64,000 bases of DNA from an uncultured Bermanella sp. (lineage in GTDB: Bacteria; Pseudomonadota; Gammaproteobacteria; Pseudomonadales; Oceanobacteraceae): NCBI GenBank assembly GCA_913058575.1, contig CAJXRF010000008.1, forward strand, positions 35,051 through 99,050, in the 5' to 3' direction. This document shows, piece after piece, positions 10,336 to 19,456 of the stretch (positions are counted from its first letter, which is position 1; every line of letters begins with the position of its first letter). Position numbers and translations under genes: made by a program. Under the pieces are notes generated by a model. It was given only the letters and a program-made list of their open reading frames with translations, searched no databases and was not told where the DNA came from.

Positions 10336-11865
10336 TTATTCAGGAAAGGCATCACGAATCGCTAAAAAGTCATCTAAGTTTTCATGGAGTATTTCCACTA
10401 GCTTAGGGTCAAACTGCTTGCCTTTTTGTTTGTTGATTTCATTTAAAATTTCTTTCATGGGCCAAGGTTCTTTGTAACAACGCTTGCAGCCTAAAGCATC
10501 AAACACGTCGGCTAATGCAGTAATTCTGCCTGCTATATGTATGTCTTCACCTTTTAAGTTTTTAGGATACCCCCCGCCTTGCCAGTGCTCGTGATGTTGT
10601 GCAGCAATGATGCTGCCCATTTTTAAAACTTGGTTATTTATATTGGGTAACATGTCTGCGCCTAGCTGAGCATGGGTTTTCATAATCTCCCATTCTTCAG
10701 GTTCAAACTTCCCAGGCTTTTTAAGAATTCTATCTGGGATGCCAATCTTGCCCACATCATGAAGGGGGCTTGCCAATTTAATTAAGTCCGCCTCTTGGGT
10801 GCTTAAGCCGTATTTCAAGGCAAACACATGGCTGAATAAAGCAACCCTTTTCACATGGCTTCCTGTTTCCTTAGAGCGCTGCTCTACCGCTTCCCCTAAT
10901 ATGTACGCCAATTCTTTTTGGCTGCCCAATACTTCATCTTTAAGTAAAAGGTTTTCATAAGTGACGGCAACATTACTGGCGTAAATATCCAGTAATTGCC
11001 TGTCGACATCATTGAGTTGGTTATCAATGGATACATACAATAGGTTTTCGCCACCATAGCTGGTGGAAAAATATCCAGTGTAGGAATCCTTTTCAATAAA
11101 AGAACTTTTTTCTTTTAATGCTTTTTCAAAAGCGGCTTTTACCAATACTGGAAGTTCGTCGCGATGCTTGGTTTGAAATTCTTCCATGTCACCAGATGCC
11201 GCCAACACGGTAAAATTGTCAGACTCCTCAAGGTCGTCGTTTAAACTGGTGCAATAGAATATGGCGCCATTCAAATGTAGAAGCGTGCAAATTTGTCTCA
11301 ATACAGCAGAGGCAAACACTGAAAGCGAACTGGCTTCAAATATTTCAGTGGAGGCTAAAATGACTTGCTCCAGACTGCGTCTGTGTTGGTCAAGCACGCA
11401 TATGTCTCGGTAAGAACGTAAGGCCGCATATAATAAGGTGAGCAGTTTATTGCTGGTAAGCTCTGTTTTATCCTTGTAGTCATCAATATCGTACTCAAGA
11501 ATAACTTCTTCTTCTGGGGCCTGACCGGGTTGGCCGGTGCGTAGCACCAAGCGGGTATAGTGATTTTGTAATTCAGAGCGAATATAGCGCACCAGTTCTA
11601 AGCCTGCGTCGTCGGTTTCCATGACCACATCAATGATGGCAAGTGCAATATCGTCTTCTTGGTCTATGATTTCTCTGGCTTGCTTAGCGCTGTAGGCATT
11701 GCTGACCTTTAATGCGCGGCCATCAAATAGAAAGTCACGCAGAACCATTTCGGTAACCTGATGAACGCCTTTCTCATCATCCACCAGAAGGATGTGCCAA
11801 TAAGCATTGCTTTGGCTTACCTCTAGGACTTCTTCCGGCTCATCCGCAAATATCGACTCTTCCAT
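10336..11865 (-). CDS. Response regulator with DUF3369 and HD-GYP domains (putative c-di-GMP phosphodiesterase)
   Basis: A 509-residue protein: receiver domain (about 22-150, phospho-acceptor D79 in AIIDVVME), a middle DUF3369/GAF-like region (about 165-320), and an HD-GYP domain (about 335-500). The HD dyad is H369-D370 in LHDVGKIGIPD, and the GYP loop reads GGGYPKNLKGEDI, so the usual metal-binding and signature residues are present. HD-GYP domains of this type hydrolyse c-di-GMP. No partner kinase is adjacent. It lies between trpC and vfr, where pseudomonads have no such gene. Together with the GGDEF and LapD genes it indicates c-di-GMP signalling. Confidence 0.92.
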   Translation of the reverse strand: MEESIFADEPEEVLEVSQSNAYWHILLVDDEKGVHQVTEMVLRDFLFDGRALKVSNAYSAKQAREIIDQEDDIALAIIDVVMETDDAGLELVRYIRSELQNHYTRLVLRTGQPGQAPEEEVILEYDIDDYKDKTELTSNKLLTLLYAALRSYRDICVLDQHRRSLEQVILASTEIFEASSLSVFASAVLRQICTLLHLNGAIFYCTSLNDDLEESDNFTVLAASGDMEEFQTKHRDELPVLVKAAFEKALKEKSSFIEKDSYTGYFSTSYGGENLLYVSIDNQLNDVDRQLLDIYASNVAVTYENLLLKDEVLGSQKELAYILGEAVEQRSKETGSHVKRVALFSHVFALKYGLSTQEADLIKLASPLHDVGKIGIPDRILKKPGKFEPEEWEIMKTHAQLGADMLPNINNQVLKMGSIIAAQHHEHWQGGGYPKNLKGEDIHIAGRITALADVFDALGCKRCYKEPWPMKEILNEINKQKGKQFDPKLVEILHENLDDFLAIRDAFPE

Positions 11866-12040
11866 AACCCTGCCAGCAACATGACAACCTATTTGAGTAT
11901 AGACGTAATAACGGTTCTGGCAGGTTAGATTTATTGTTATTTAAAACAATATTTCTAATTAATTTGGATATATACAGTCACGTATTGCTTGAAGGAATAG
12001 ATCGAATATTTTGAATGAAGAGAGTCTAACATAGGATAAA

Positions 12041-12063
12041 AATCTAGGGCCAAAATTGGCCCT
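12041..12063 (-). terminator. Terminator-like hairpin after vfr
   Basis: A nearly perfect 8-bp inverted repeat AGGGCCAA/TTGGCCCT with a two-base centre. Read leftward it is followed by AGATTTTT, consistent with termination of the vfr transcript. Confidence 0.65.
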
Positions 12064-12086
12064 GAAGGATTTTCAACTATTTTAAG

Positions 12087-12758
12087 CTAGTTTGTTTCAC
12101 TTCGACTTGGCAGTCTGGCTGTATTACGCGCGCCTAATACCACCATGGTTTTGCCTTTAACATCCACTAAGCCTTGTTCTTCAAGGACTTTCAGTACGCG
12201 GCCTACCATTTCACGAGAGCAACCTACGATACGGCCAATTTCTTGGCGAGTGATCTTAATTTGCATGCCATCTGGGTGAGTCATTGCATCAGGTTCTTGG
12301 CTTAAATCCAGTAACGTTCGAGCCACACGGCCGGTTACGTCAAGGAAGGCCAAATCGCCCACTTTACGAGTGGTTTTACGCAATCGGCTCGCCATTTGTT
12401 CGCCGATAAAGTAAAGAATCCGAGGGTCTTGAGAGCTAATATCGCGAAATTTACTGTAGCTAATTTCGGCTACTTCGCATTCAAGCTTAGCTTTAACCCA
12501 AGCAGAACGAGGGCTCATTTCATCAAATAAGCCCATCTCACCAAAGAAGTCTCCTTCATTTAAGTAAGCCATGATCATCTCTCGACCATCATCGTCTTCG
12601 ATGATAACCGTTACAGAACCTTTTATTATGTAAAATAACGAATCGCTTTTATCCCCAGCATATATGATGGTGCTGCGAGCAGGATAACGATGGCGGTGAC
12701 ATTGAGATAAAAAGAAATCCAAATGCTTGTGTTTATCTGCCCTTAACCCTGTATTCAT
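12087..12758 (-). CDS. vfr: Crp/Vfr-family cAMP-responsive regulator
   Basis: A 223-residue CRP-family activator. It has a cyclic-nucleotide-binding domain (about 20-130) with the phosphate-binding cassette GEMGLF and the RSAWVKA arginine-serine pair that contacts cAMP, then a long dimer helix and a C-terminal winged helix-turn-helix ([28 protein letters not shown]). The sequence is close to Vfr/Crp and the gene has its pseudomonad position between trpDC and the osmC-speD-coq7 group, read divergently from osmC. Vfr controls virulence and surface functions in pseudomonads; the regulon here is unknown. Confidence 0.92.
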   Translation of the reverse strand: MNTGLRADKHKHLDFFLSQCHRHRYPARSTIIYAGDKSDSLFYIIKGSVTVIIEDDDGREMIMAYLNEGDFFGEMGLFDEMSPRSAWVKAKLECEVAEISYSKFRDISSQDPRILYFIGEQMASRLRKTTRKVGDLAFLDVTGRVARTLLDLSQEPDAMTHPDGMQIKITRQEIGRIVGCSREMVGRVLKVLEEQGLVDVKGKTMVVLGARNTARLPSRSETN

Positions 12759-13168
12759 AATGTAAACCTAAACATCAAACCTTGAATTCATTAGTATTTA
12801 TAGCACCTAAGCACTTAGCAGACCAATTATGCACAGATTGCACTAAATAGGTGAGCGGCGTTTGGACGAATGGCTCAAAATATCGGGTGAAAACCAAAAA
12901 TATGGGAACTGTGTCGTACTTGCACCCATGGGTCTAAGGGCTTGCTTACATAAAGTTACAATAAACACCCCTTTCTATAGAGTAAAGCCTAGTCATTTTT
13001 CGCCTCAATGCCACCTTAATTATAAATGACAGCCTTCTTAATTAAGGGTCACTTTAGTAACAATTCTAATTCCTTGCGTAAAGCCTTGGCCAAATGGCTT
13101 CGGTCTGATTGTGGGTTTGTGGTAATCTAGCCTCCTTTTAAATTAGTAGTCATTTTCAGAGTAATAAC
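12759..13168. other. Divergent intergenic region, vfr/osmC
   Basis: About 410 bp without a convincing gene. It must contain the promoters for both flanking genes. I looked for a symmetrical TGTGA-N6-TCACA Crp site and found no clear one. A weak hairpin AAGCC/GGCTT surrounds TTGGCCAAAT near 13082-13101, of unknown meaning. Confidence 0.5.
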
Positions 13169-13603
13169 ATGAAAGCACGTATTAAATGGGTTCAAGACGC
13201 CATGTTTTTAGGGGAGTCGGGTAGCGGTCACTCGGTGGTAATGGATGGTCCTGAGGATCATGGTGGTCGTAATTTAGGCGTGCGCCCCATGGAAATGTTG
13301 TTAATGGGGCTGGGTGGTTGCAGCAGCTTTGATGTCATGAGCATCCTAAAAAAATCTCGCCAAAACGTAGTGGATTGCGTTGCTGAATTAGATGCCGAGC
13401 GTGCGGATGCCGTGCCGAGCGTATTTACTAAAATTCATATGCACTTTGTGGTGAAGGGTTATAACTTAAAAGAAGCTCAAGTGAAGAGAGCGGTTTCACT
13501 ATCGGCAGAAAAGTACTGCTCGGCTAGCCTAATGCTGGAAAAGGGTGGTGTTGAAATTACTCATGACTACGAAATACTAGAACTGACTGATACACAGGCC
13601 TAA
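13169..13603 (+). CDS. OsmC-family protein
   Basis: A 144-residue OsmC/Ohr-fold protein of the YhfA-like subgroup. The two redox cysteines expected for peroxidase activity are present: C51 in GLGGCSSFDV and C117 in SAEKYCSASLML. The family reduces organic peroxides or related substrates, but the substrate of this subgroup is not settled. A G-C rich hairpin follows (AGGGGGC/GCCCCTT region near 13614-13633), though without a long T tail. It occupies the position between vfr and speD seen in pseudomonads. Confidence 0.88.
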   Translation: MKARIKWVQDAMFLGESGSGHSVVMDGPEDHGGRNLGVRPMEMLLMGLGGCSSFDVMSILKKSRQNVVDCVAELDAERADAVPSVFTKIHMHFVVKGYNLKEAQVKRAVSLSAEKYCSASLMLEKGGVEITHDYEILELTDTQA

Positions 13604-13865
13604 TAGTTAAGGCAGGGGGCTTTTTGGCCCCTTCTACTAAAGACTCTTCCGACGCTTTGTGACTTCTTTGTGTTTTAGCTTTCCCTTTTAAAAATTATTC
13701 TAAAAACTGGAGAATTGAACAAAATAAACCTATGTTCAATGGGTCAAGCTAGGCATAATTGCGCGGCCCAAAAGGCGGTGATTTTTTGGACATCTTTTGT
13801 ATGTTTTTGGAAATGTAACCTGTTAATGATGCAGATGTTATTTTCTATTTTTGTGAGGCTGAGAG

Positions 13866-14660
13866 TTGAACACCCATATCAAACTTCACGGTTTTAATAA
13901 CCTAACTAAGTCTTTAAGCTTTAATATTTATGATATTTGTTACGCCAAGACCGAGAAAGAGCGTAATGAATACATCGCTTATATTGATGAAATGTATTCT
14001 GCCGAGCGTTTAACTGAAATCTTAACGGATGTGGTTGAGATTATCGGAGCCAATATTTTAAATGTGGCTCGTCAGGATTACGAGCCCCATGGTGCCTCGG
14101 TTACTATGTTAATTGCCGAGCATGACATGCCTTCTTTGCCATCGAATGTGCAAGAAGCCCCCGGCCCTTTGAAAGACTCGGTGGTGGCACACTTAGACAA
14201 AAGCCATGTTACCGTTCATACCTACCCAGAAAGCCATCCAGATAACGGCATATCTACCTTTAGAGCAGATATCGATGTTTCTACCTGTGGATTAATCTCA
14301 CCTCTAAAGGCGTTGAATCATTTAATTCATGCCTTTGATAGTGACATTGTCATTATGGATTATCGCGTGCGCGGCTTTACTCGTGATATCGAGGGTAAAA
14401 AACATTATATCGATCACGAAATTAACAGTATCCAAAACTTCATGTCTGAAGATACCCGTTTAGATTATCAAATGATGGATGTGAATATTTTCCAAGAAAA
14501 TACCTTTCACACCAAGATGATTAAAAAAGAGCTTGAGCTAAATGATTACCTATTTGGTGAAGGCGCAAAAGGCATGAGCACGGAGGGACGAGATGATATC
14601 GAGTCACGGCTTCGCAATGAAATGCTAGAAATTTACTATTCTCGTAATATGAATAAATAG
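13866..14660 (+). CDS. speD: SpeD, S-adenosylmethionine decarboxylase proenzyme (TTG start)
   Basis: A 264-residue proenzyme that self-cleaves to form a pyruvoyl cofactor and supplies decarboxylated SAM for spermidine synthesis. The cleavage site is in [13 protein letters not shown], between K112 and S113. The sequence follows the larger gammaproteobacterial form ([46 protein letters not shown] region). The initiation codon is TTG at 13866: an in-frame stop lies at 13860-13862, and GAGG at 13855-13858 sits 7 bases before the TTG. No ATG could replace it without losing conserved residues. No speE is adjacent. Confidence 0.94.
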   Translation: MNTHIKLHGFNNLTKSLSFNIYDICYAKTEKERNEYIAYIDEMYSAERLTEILTDVVEIIGANILNVARQDYEPHGASVTMLIAEHDMPSLPSNVQEAPGPLKDSVVAHLDKSHVTVHTYPESHPDNGISTFRADIDVSTCGLISPLKALNHLIHAFDSDIVIMDYRVRGFTRDIEGKKHYIDHEINSIQNFMSEDTRLDYQMMDVNIFQENTFHTKMIKKELELNDYLFGEGAKGMSTEGRDDIESRLRNEMLEIYYSRNMNK

Positions 14661-14680
14661 AATCGCCAATATAGACACAA

Positions 14681-14709
14681 CAATAAAGGGGCGTTTAGCC
14701 CCTTTATTG
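14681..14709. terminator. Bidirectional terminator between speD and coq7
   Basis: A perfect 12-bp stem CAATAAAGGGGC/GCCCCTTTATTG with a GTTTA loop. It lies between two convergent genes and can stop transcription from both sides. Confidence 0.8.
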
Positions 14710-14730
14710 TGTGCTTCACCATTGAATTCT

Positions 14731-15378
14731 TTATATTCGATATGTGCTCTTGGTCATGACCTTTGACATGACCGTCATTCCTTTTTGAAACCAACCAGGA
14801 AACACAACCCCGCCAGCCTCTAAAGCCGTGGTGGCATGTTTCAATTCATCTTCGTGCATGAGGCTTAAGACGGAACGGCTTCGCGCGTCTTGCTCGGGTA
14901 GGCTTTTCAAGTGTTCTTCAAGGTGCTTGCAGACCTGATTCTCTGTGGCAGCCACAAAGCCTAAACTCCACTTATCTCCTAAGGCGCCAGCTAAGGCACC
15001 CACTGTATAAGACATGGCATAAAAAGCTGGATTTAAAAGGCTAGTGCGACTGTTTAACTCTTCAAGGCGCTGCTCACACCAGACTAGATGATCAATCTCT
15101 TCTTCTGCGGCTTCTATCATGGCTTGGCGAATATTAGGCAGTTTAGCCGTGACCGATTGCCCTTGGTATAGGGCCTGCGCACAGACTTCACCAGTGTGAT
15201 TAATGCGCATTAGGCCAGCAGAGTGTTGTTGCTCTTGTTCGGTAAGAGTGGCTTCCTCAAGATGTTTTGCAGGGGACTCACGTTGGGCGCTGGCAGCCTT
15301 AGGAGACAGGGTTCTAAGGACATTATCTATGTGGCCAATTACATGATCTAAACGAGAAAGTGAACGCATCGCAGGCAT
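14731..15378 (-). CDS. coq7: Coq7, 3-demethoxyubiquinol hydroxylase
   Basis: A 215-residue di-iron monooxygenase catalysing the last hydroxylation of ubiquinone synthesis. The carboxylate-bridged metal ligands are visible in order: the [11 protein letters not shown] helix, [28 protein letters not shown] and MHEDELKHA. The hydrophobic middle ([24 protein letters not shown]) fits membrane association. Its position next to speD matches pseudomonads. It reads leftward; the RetS-like kinase gene lies 58 bp upstream on the same strand, so some read-through is possible. Confidence 0.95.
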   Translation of the reverse strand: MPAMRSLSRLDHVIGHIDNVLRTLSPKAASAQRESPAKHLEEATLTEQEQQHSAGLMRINHTGEVCAQALYQGQSVTAKLPNIRQAMIEAAEEEIDHLVWCEQRLEELNSRTSLLNPAFYAMSYTVGALAGALGDKWSLGFVAATENQVCKHLEEHLKSLPEQDARSRSVLSLMHEDELKHATTALEAGGVVFPGWFQKGMTVMSKVMTKSTYRI

Positions 15379-15436
15379 ACCTAAGCATAGTTTAAGGGTA
15401 TTTTACGCAATTCAGCATAGTCCTGCATGTGTTAGA

Positions 15437-17707
15437 TCATTTTTTACCAAGCTTAAAAACGTTTTTACGCTGAATGTGCTGGGCAAGGGTCTGTTGTAAT
15501 ACTCGGGCACTCACCGGTTTATTAATAACTTGGTGGATACCTGAACTTAAAACATCTTTATGCTTATTGGAGATGCCTAATCCTGTGAGCATGATCTTTA
15601 AAATACCTTGGTTAATTTCTTTATCTTCTTTAATGCGCGTGGCCAGTTGAAAGCCATCCATAATGGGCATGTTTTGATCGATTAAGATAATGTCATAGGG
15701 AGATTTTAAATTGGATTGGCTGCGTAACATGGCCAGCGCTTCTTTGCCGCTGTAGGTGCAGTCGGCTTGTAATCCCCAGCTTTTGGCATAGCGTTGTATC
15801 ACTTTTCTGAGAGTGCTGTTGTCGTCCACAATCAGCATGGATAAGCCTTGTAATAAGTGTACATGGCTTTGGCTTTCCATATCTTGTGTGGCTAAGCGAT
15901 AAGGCAATGAGAAGCTGAATGTGCTGCCTAGCCCAGGGGTGCTATCCACATACATTTCCCCACCCATTAATTTCACAAGGCGTTTGGTGAGCTCAAGACC
16001 CAGTCCGCCCAATTGAAAGTTATCTTTTGTGCTTTCATTTTTATCCATATTGATAAATAAATTTTTCAATACTTCTTTGCGCATACCATTGCCGGTATCG
16101 CGTATGGCAAACAATAAGTTTTGGCCATTATTTTGAGCATCCCAAGTAATGCGTAATTCTACTTCGCCATGCTCAGTGTGATGTAAGGCATTTTCCAGTA
16201 AGTAATCTATTAAGGTTTGCAGGCGACGCTCGTCAATTACAATAAAATCTTGAATATCAGGGCTGAGGTTAAGCACTAACTCAATGCCTTTTTGGTTGGC
16301 GCCATATTGAAAGCGTTGCATGACGTCTTCGACTAATTGCACGAGATCCACTTGGTTCTCTTCAAGTTGCAAGCGCCCAGAAGTAATCTTAGCGTAGTCG
16401 CTAATACGATCTGTCATGCGCAAAATATCTTGCCCAGCCATTTGAATGGTGTCTACATAATCTCTTTGGGTATTACTTAGCGGTGTTTCATTTAATAATT
16501 CAGACATGCCAAGTACACCGTTCATGGGGCTGCGTAATTCATGGCTTAAGTGAGATAAAAATTCACTATTTTTGTTCGAGTGTGATGGAATGGTACGTTG
16601 TGATTGACGTTGAAAATAAGGCTGAATCATTGACATACTGGCAAGGAAAACACAAAGGCTAGTAGCAAATATTTTAGACAATACATCAGGTGCGGGGATT
16701 TTGTCAGGCCAAAATAAATAACACAATTGCCAGCTAATAAAGGCCAGCAGTGTTAAAGCGCTTAAGAACAGTTGCATGCTGACCACGCGAGCGCGTACTA
16801 GGGCAAAAATACATGGAATTAATGCTGCAACTAAAATCGATGTGTACGTTAAATTAATAAGAATTAAAGTCATTAGAGACAAAACTAAAATGACTAATAT
16901 GCTGTAGTTGCTTTTTAAACGGGTTTGATACCAATTAGTGTCAAATGACGAAAGCGCTAATCCGCAGGCCATGGCCCATAAAGTTAAGTTACAAATATTA
17001 TCAAGCCAAGCCGGCCAATGATTTAAAGGTAGGTGAGATAGTCCGTAAAAGCAGACTACGCTGGCCAGATAAATAGATAGGTAATGGCGAATGTGATGGT
17101 GAAAGCGTAAGGCAATTAAATGCAGCAATGAAATAAATCCCATTAAGGCAATCATGGCTCCTAGTAATTGTTGAAGGAAACCTTGGCTTTGAGTGTAATT
17201 GGCTAAATCTTGAAGTTTAGGCTCAAGTTTACTGGTTTGGTTGGAGCTGATTCTTAAATAAATCCACTGGTCGGTATTATCTTGAAAATTTAATACCATA
17301 GCGGTGTGACCGGCCAGTCTATGTTCTTTTTCAAAACCTTCAATACGGGACCATTTATTTCCCGTTAAGCGGTAAGCACCTTCAATATTAACCGTGTTAT
17401 CGCTTAGGGTTAGAGCTAAAGGCAAGGAGTTGTTAAATGGGTTAATGACATGGAATCTAAGCCAATAAGTATCTTTATTTTCAACCACAGGACTTAGGTC
17501 TAGATTTTCAAACTGCGGTGTTTTTGATAATTGAAGTTGGCCAAGACTGAAACTATTGTGATCGGCTTTTAACCATTGCAAAGCCCCTTGTAAATTAATA
17601 TCAATGGGGCCGTCAGCCAAAATGATACTCTGATCATCTGTATTCGCCTGAAGGTGGCTAATGATAAAAAGGTTTAACAGCAAAAAAGTAATAACAAAGC
17701 GAAGCAT
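15437..17707 (-). CDS. retS: RetS-like hybrid histidine kinase (7TMR-DISM type, single receiver)
   Basis: A 756-residue membrane kinase: signal peptide (1-21), periplasmic DISMED2-like sensory domain (about 25-165), seven-helix membrane block (about 180-350), HisKA with H389 in SHELRSPMNG, HATPase (N, G1, G2 boxes to about 610), and one receiver (about 625-745) with D677 in IILIDQNMPIMDG. The DISMED2-7TM layout and the position right after purD match RetS of Pseudomonas, which controls the Gac/Rsm switch by binding GacS. Pseudomonas RetS is longer and has two receivers; only one is seen here. The family call is firm; functional equivalence with RetS is inference. Confidence 0.82.
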   Translation of the reverse strand: MLRFVITFLLLNLFIISHLQANTDDQSIILADGPIDINLQGALQWLKADHNSFSLGQLQLSKTPQFENLDLSPVVENKDTYWLRFHVINPFNNSLPLALTLSDNTVNIEGAYRLTGNKWSRIEGFEKEHRLAGHTAMVLNFQDNTDQWIYLRISSNQTSKLEPKLQDLANYTQSQGFLQQLLGAMIALMGFISLLHLIALRFHHHIRHYLSIYLASVVCFYGLSHLPLNHWPAWLDNICNLTLWAMACGLALSSFDTNWYQTRLKSNYSILVILVLSLMTLILINLTYTSILVAALIPCIFALVRARVVSMQLFLSALTLLAFISWQLCYLFWPDKIPAPDVLSKIFATSLCVFLASMSMIQPYFQRQSQRTIPSHSNKNSEFLSHLSHELRSPMNGVLGMSELLNETPLSNTQRDYVDTIQMAGQDILRMTDRISDYAKITSGRLQLEENQVDLVQLVEDVMQRFQYGANQKGIELVLNLSPDIQDFIVIDERRLQTLIDYLLENALHHTEHGEVELRITWDAQNNGQNLLFAIRDTGNGMRKEVLKNLFINMDKNESTKDNFQLGGLGLELTKRLVKLMGGEMYVDSTPGLGSTFSFSLPYRLATQDMESQSHVHLLQGLSMLIVDDNSTLRKVIQRYAKSWGLQADCTYSGKEALAMLRSQSNLKSPYDIILIDQNMPIMDGFQLATRIKEDKEINQGILKIMLTGLGISNKHKDVLSSGIHQVINKPVSARVLQQTLAQHIQRKNVFKLGKK

Positions 17708-17775
17708 GGTTTTTATTATTCTTGATTGAAAGGGGTGACAAGTACTTTAATTAAATCAGTCTTGGTCATATAAAT

Positions 17776-17802
17776 ACTCATTAGGGCCCAGCCCTAATGA
17801 GT
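17776..17802. terminator. Hairpin between purD and the RetS-like gene
   Basis: A perfect 11-bp stem ACTCATTAGGG/CCCTAATGAGT around a five-base centre, 17 bases after the purD stop codon (leftward). The tail is ATTTATAT rather than a T run, so it may be a weak terminator or an RNA-stabilising hairpin. Confidence 0.5.
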
Positions 17803-17819
17803 AAGGGTGTTACTTTACA

Positions 17820-19112
17820 TTACTTTTGTTCGCGGGCAATGGCACGGTAGCCAATGTCAGTACGATAAAAGGCATCTTTCCAACTAATTTTCTTGGTCAA
17901 CTCGTATGCGCGCTGTTGGGCAAGAGTGACTGTTTCCCCTAATGCTGTGGCGCATAAAACACGGCCACCATTACTGGTGGCAAGGCCTTCTTTATTAAGT
18001 TTAGTACCGGCATGGAATACTTTTTCACCTTCCACGTCGCTATCAGGAATGCCTGAAATCACATCGCCTTTGGCATACGCTTCAGGATAGCCTCCGGCAG
18101 CCAATACCACACCAATGGCAGCGCGAGGATCCCATTGCGCACTTTTACCTGCTAAACCGTTATCTTCAAGGGCAGCCAAACAAAGTGCCACCAGATCAGA
18201 TTGCATGCGTAGCATGATAGGCTGTGTTTCAGGGTCGCCAAAGCGGCAGTTGTATTCAATTACTTTAGGTGTGCCGCTTTCATCAATCATCAGGCCTGCA
18301 TATAAGAAGCCTGTATAATCGTTACCCTCTTTGGCCATGCCTTCAACGGTAGGCACAATCACTTCTTTCATAATGCGATCATGAATTTCAGAGGTCACCA
18401 CAGGGGCGGGAGAATATGCTCCCATGCCGCCGGTATTTGGGCCTGTGTCACCATTACCAACACGTTTGTGATCTTGGCTGGTGGCCATGGGTAAAATATT
18501 TTTACCGTCTACCATCACAATAAAGCTGGCTTCTTCACCGGCTAAAAACTCTTCAATCACCACACGACAACCTGCATCACCAAAGGCATTACCTGAAAGC
18601 ATGTCTTTAACGGCGTCTTTTGCTTGCTCTAAAGTTTCAGCCACAATCACACCTTTACCGGCGGCAAGGCCATCGGCTTTAACAACAATGGGGGCACCCA
18701 TTTTATCAAGGTAGGCAAGAGCCGGTTCAACTTCGGTGAAGTTACCGTAGCCAGCAGTAGGAATATTATTACGGGCAAGGAAGTCTTTGGTAAACGCTTT
18801 AGAGCCTTCCAATTGTGCGGCGCCTTTTGATGGGCCAAAGCATTTTAGATTTTTTGCTTCAAAAAAATCCACAACGCCTTCAACCAGCGGCACTTCTGGG
18901 CCAACAATGGTTAAGCCACAGTTATTATCTTGTGCAAATTTTGAAAGATTTTCAAAATCTAAAACGTCAATGTTAACGTTTTCAAGGTTGTTTTCTAAAG
19001 CCGTACCGGCATTGCCTGGTGCAACAAATACTTTTTCAACACCAGCACTTTGTGCAGCTTTCCAAGCTAGAGCGTGCTCGCGACCGCCTGAACCAATTAC
19101 CAATACATTCAT
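17820..19112 (-). CDS. purD: PurD, phosphoribosylamine-glycine ligase
   Basis: A 430-residue ATP-grasp enzyme, the second step of purine synthesis (glycinamide ribonucleotide formation). It shows the N-terminal VLVIGSGGREHALAWK, the ATP-grasp lysine region VVKADGLAAGKGVIVA, and the substrate block GPNTGGMGAYSPAP, with a complete C-terminus. An AAGGA precedes the ATG. The order purH-purD-retS matches pseudomonads, but a 344-bp gap with two long palindromes separates purD from purH here. Confidence 0.97.
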   Translation of the reverse strand: MNVLVIGSGGREHALAWKAAQSAGVEKVFVAPGNAGTALENNLENVNIDVLDFENLSKFAQDNNCGLTIVGPEVPLVEGVVDFFEAKNLKCFGPSKGAAQLEGSKAFTKDFLARNNIPTAGYGNFTEVEPALAYLDKMGAPIVVKADGLAAGKGVIVAETLEQAKDAVKDMLSGNAFGDAGCRVVIEEFLAGEEASFIVMVDGKNILPMATSQDHKRVGNGDTGPNTGGMGAYSPAPVVTSEIHDRIMKEVIVPTVEGMAKEGNDYTGFLYAGLMIDESGTPKVIEYNCRFGDPETQPIMLRMQSDLVALCLAALEDNGLAGKSAQWDPRAAIGVVLAAGGYPEAYAKGDVISGIPDSDVEGEKVFHAGTKLNKEGLATSNGGRVLCATALGETVTLAQQRAYELTKKISWKDAFYRTDIGYRAIAREQK

Positions 19113-19137
19113 TTTGTTTCCTTATCGAACTTTGTCT

Positions 19138-19235
19138 GTTCGTCCCTAGCTGCGTTTTTAAAAAGATTTAAACCACTCACGTATAAATATACGCTCTTGG
19201 ATTTAAACCTTTTTAAGGCCTTGCTAGGAACAAAC
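19138..19235. repeat. 98-bp imperfect palindrome upstream of purD
   Basis: Outer arms GTTCGTCCCTAGC (19138-19150) and GCTAGGAACAAAC (19223-19235) are near complements; the inner arms contain AAAAAGATTTAAACCACT and its partner TTGGATTTAAACCTTTTT, and the centre is the perfect dyad CGTATAAATATACG (19180-19193). The whole folds into one long hairpin. It ends 26 bases before the purD start. It resembles a dispersed palindromic repeat or small non-autonomous element, but I cannot see a second copy in this window. Confidence 0.75.
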
Positions 19236-19331
19236 ATTCATAAGTTCTTTTGCAAGGGTAAGCTAGAAAATAAAAAGGCTTTTAAAATTAATCCAAGCCT
19301 TAGAAAGTCTTTGTTATATGGGAGAGAGATT

Positions 19332-19426
19332 TAGTTTTCTAGTGAGGTGTAGGTTCTTTCGACACCCGCAGCTTAGTTTACTAAGTGAGGAGTGGCGAAA
19401 GGTTCTACAACAAAGCTAGAGAATTA
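19332..19426. repeat. 95-bp imperfect palindrome downstream of purH
   Basis: Outer arms TAGTTTTCTAG (19332-19342) and CTAGAGAATTA (19416-19426) are near complements; the inner arms pair GGTTCTTTCG with CGAAAGGTTC-type sequence, and the centre is CTTAG-TTTA-CTAAG (19372-19385). It begins 31 bases after the purH stop (leftward), so it could act as a terminator or processing hairpin. Its sequence is different from the neighbouring palindrome. Confidence 0.72.
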
Positions 19427-19456
19427 AATACTCTTCCAATCTGCGATTTTTTTAAA

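Larger units (their letters stand above)
19113..19456. other. purH-purD spacer filled by two palindromes
   Basis: This 344-bp gap has no gene. It holds the purD ribosome-binding site (AAGGA, leftward) and two separate imperfect palindromes of 98 and 95 bp, listed on their own. If purH and purD are co-transcribed, both palindromes would fold in the leader between the two coding regions. In many relatives the two genes are much closer. Confidence 0.6.
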
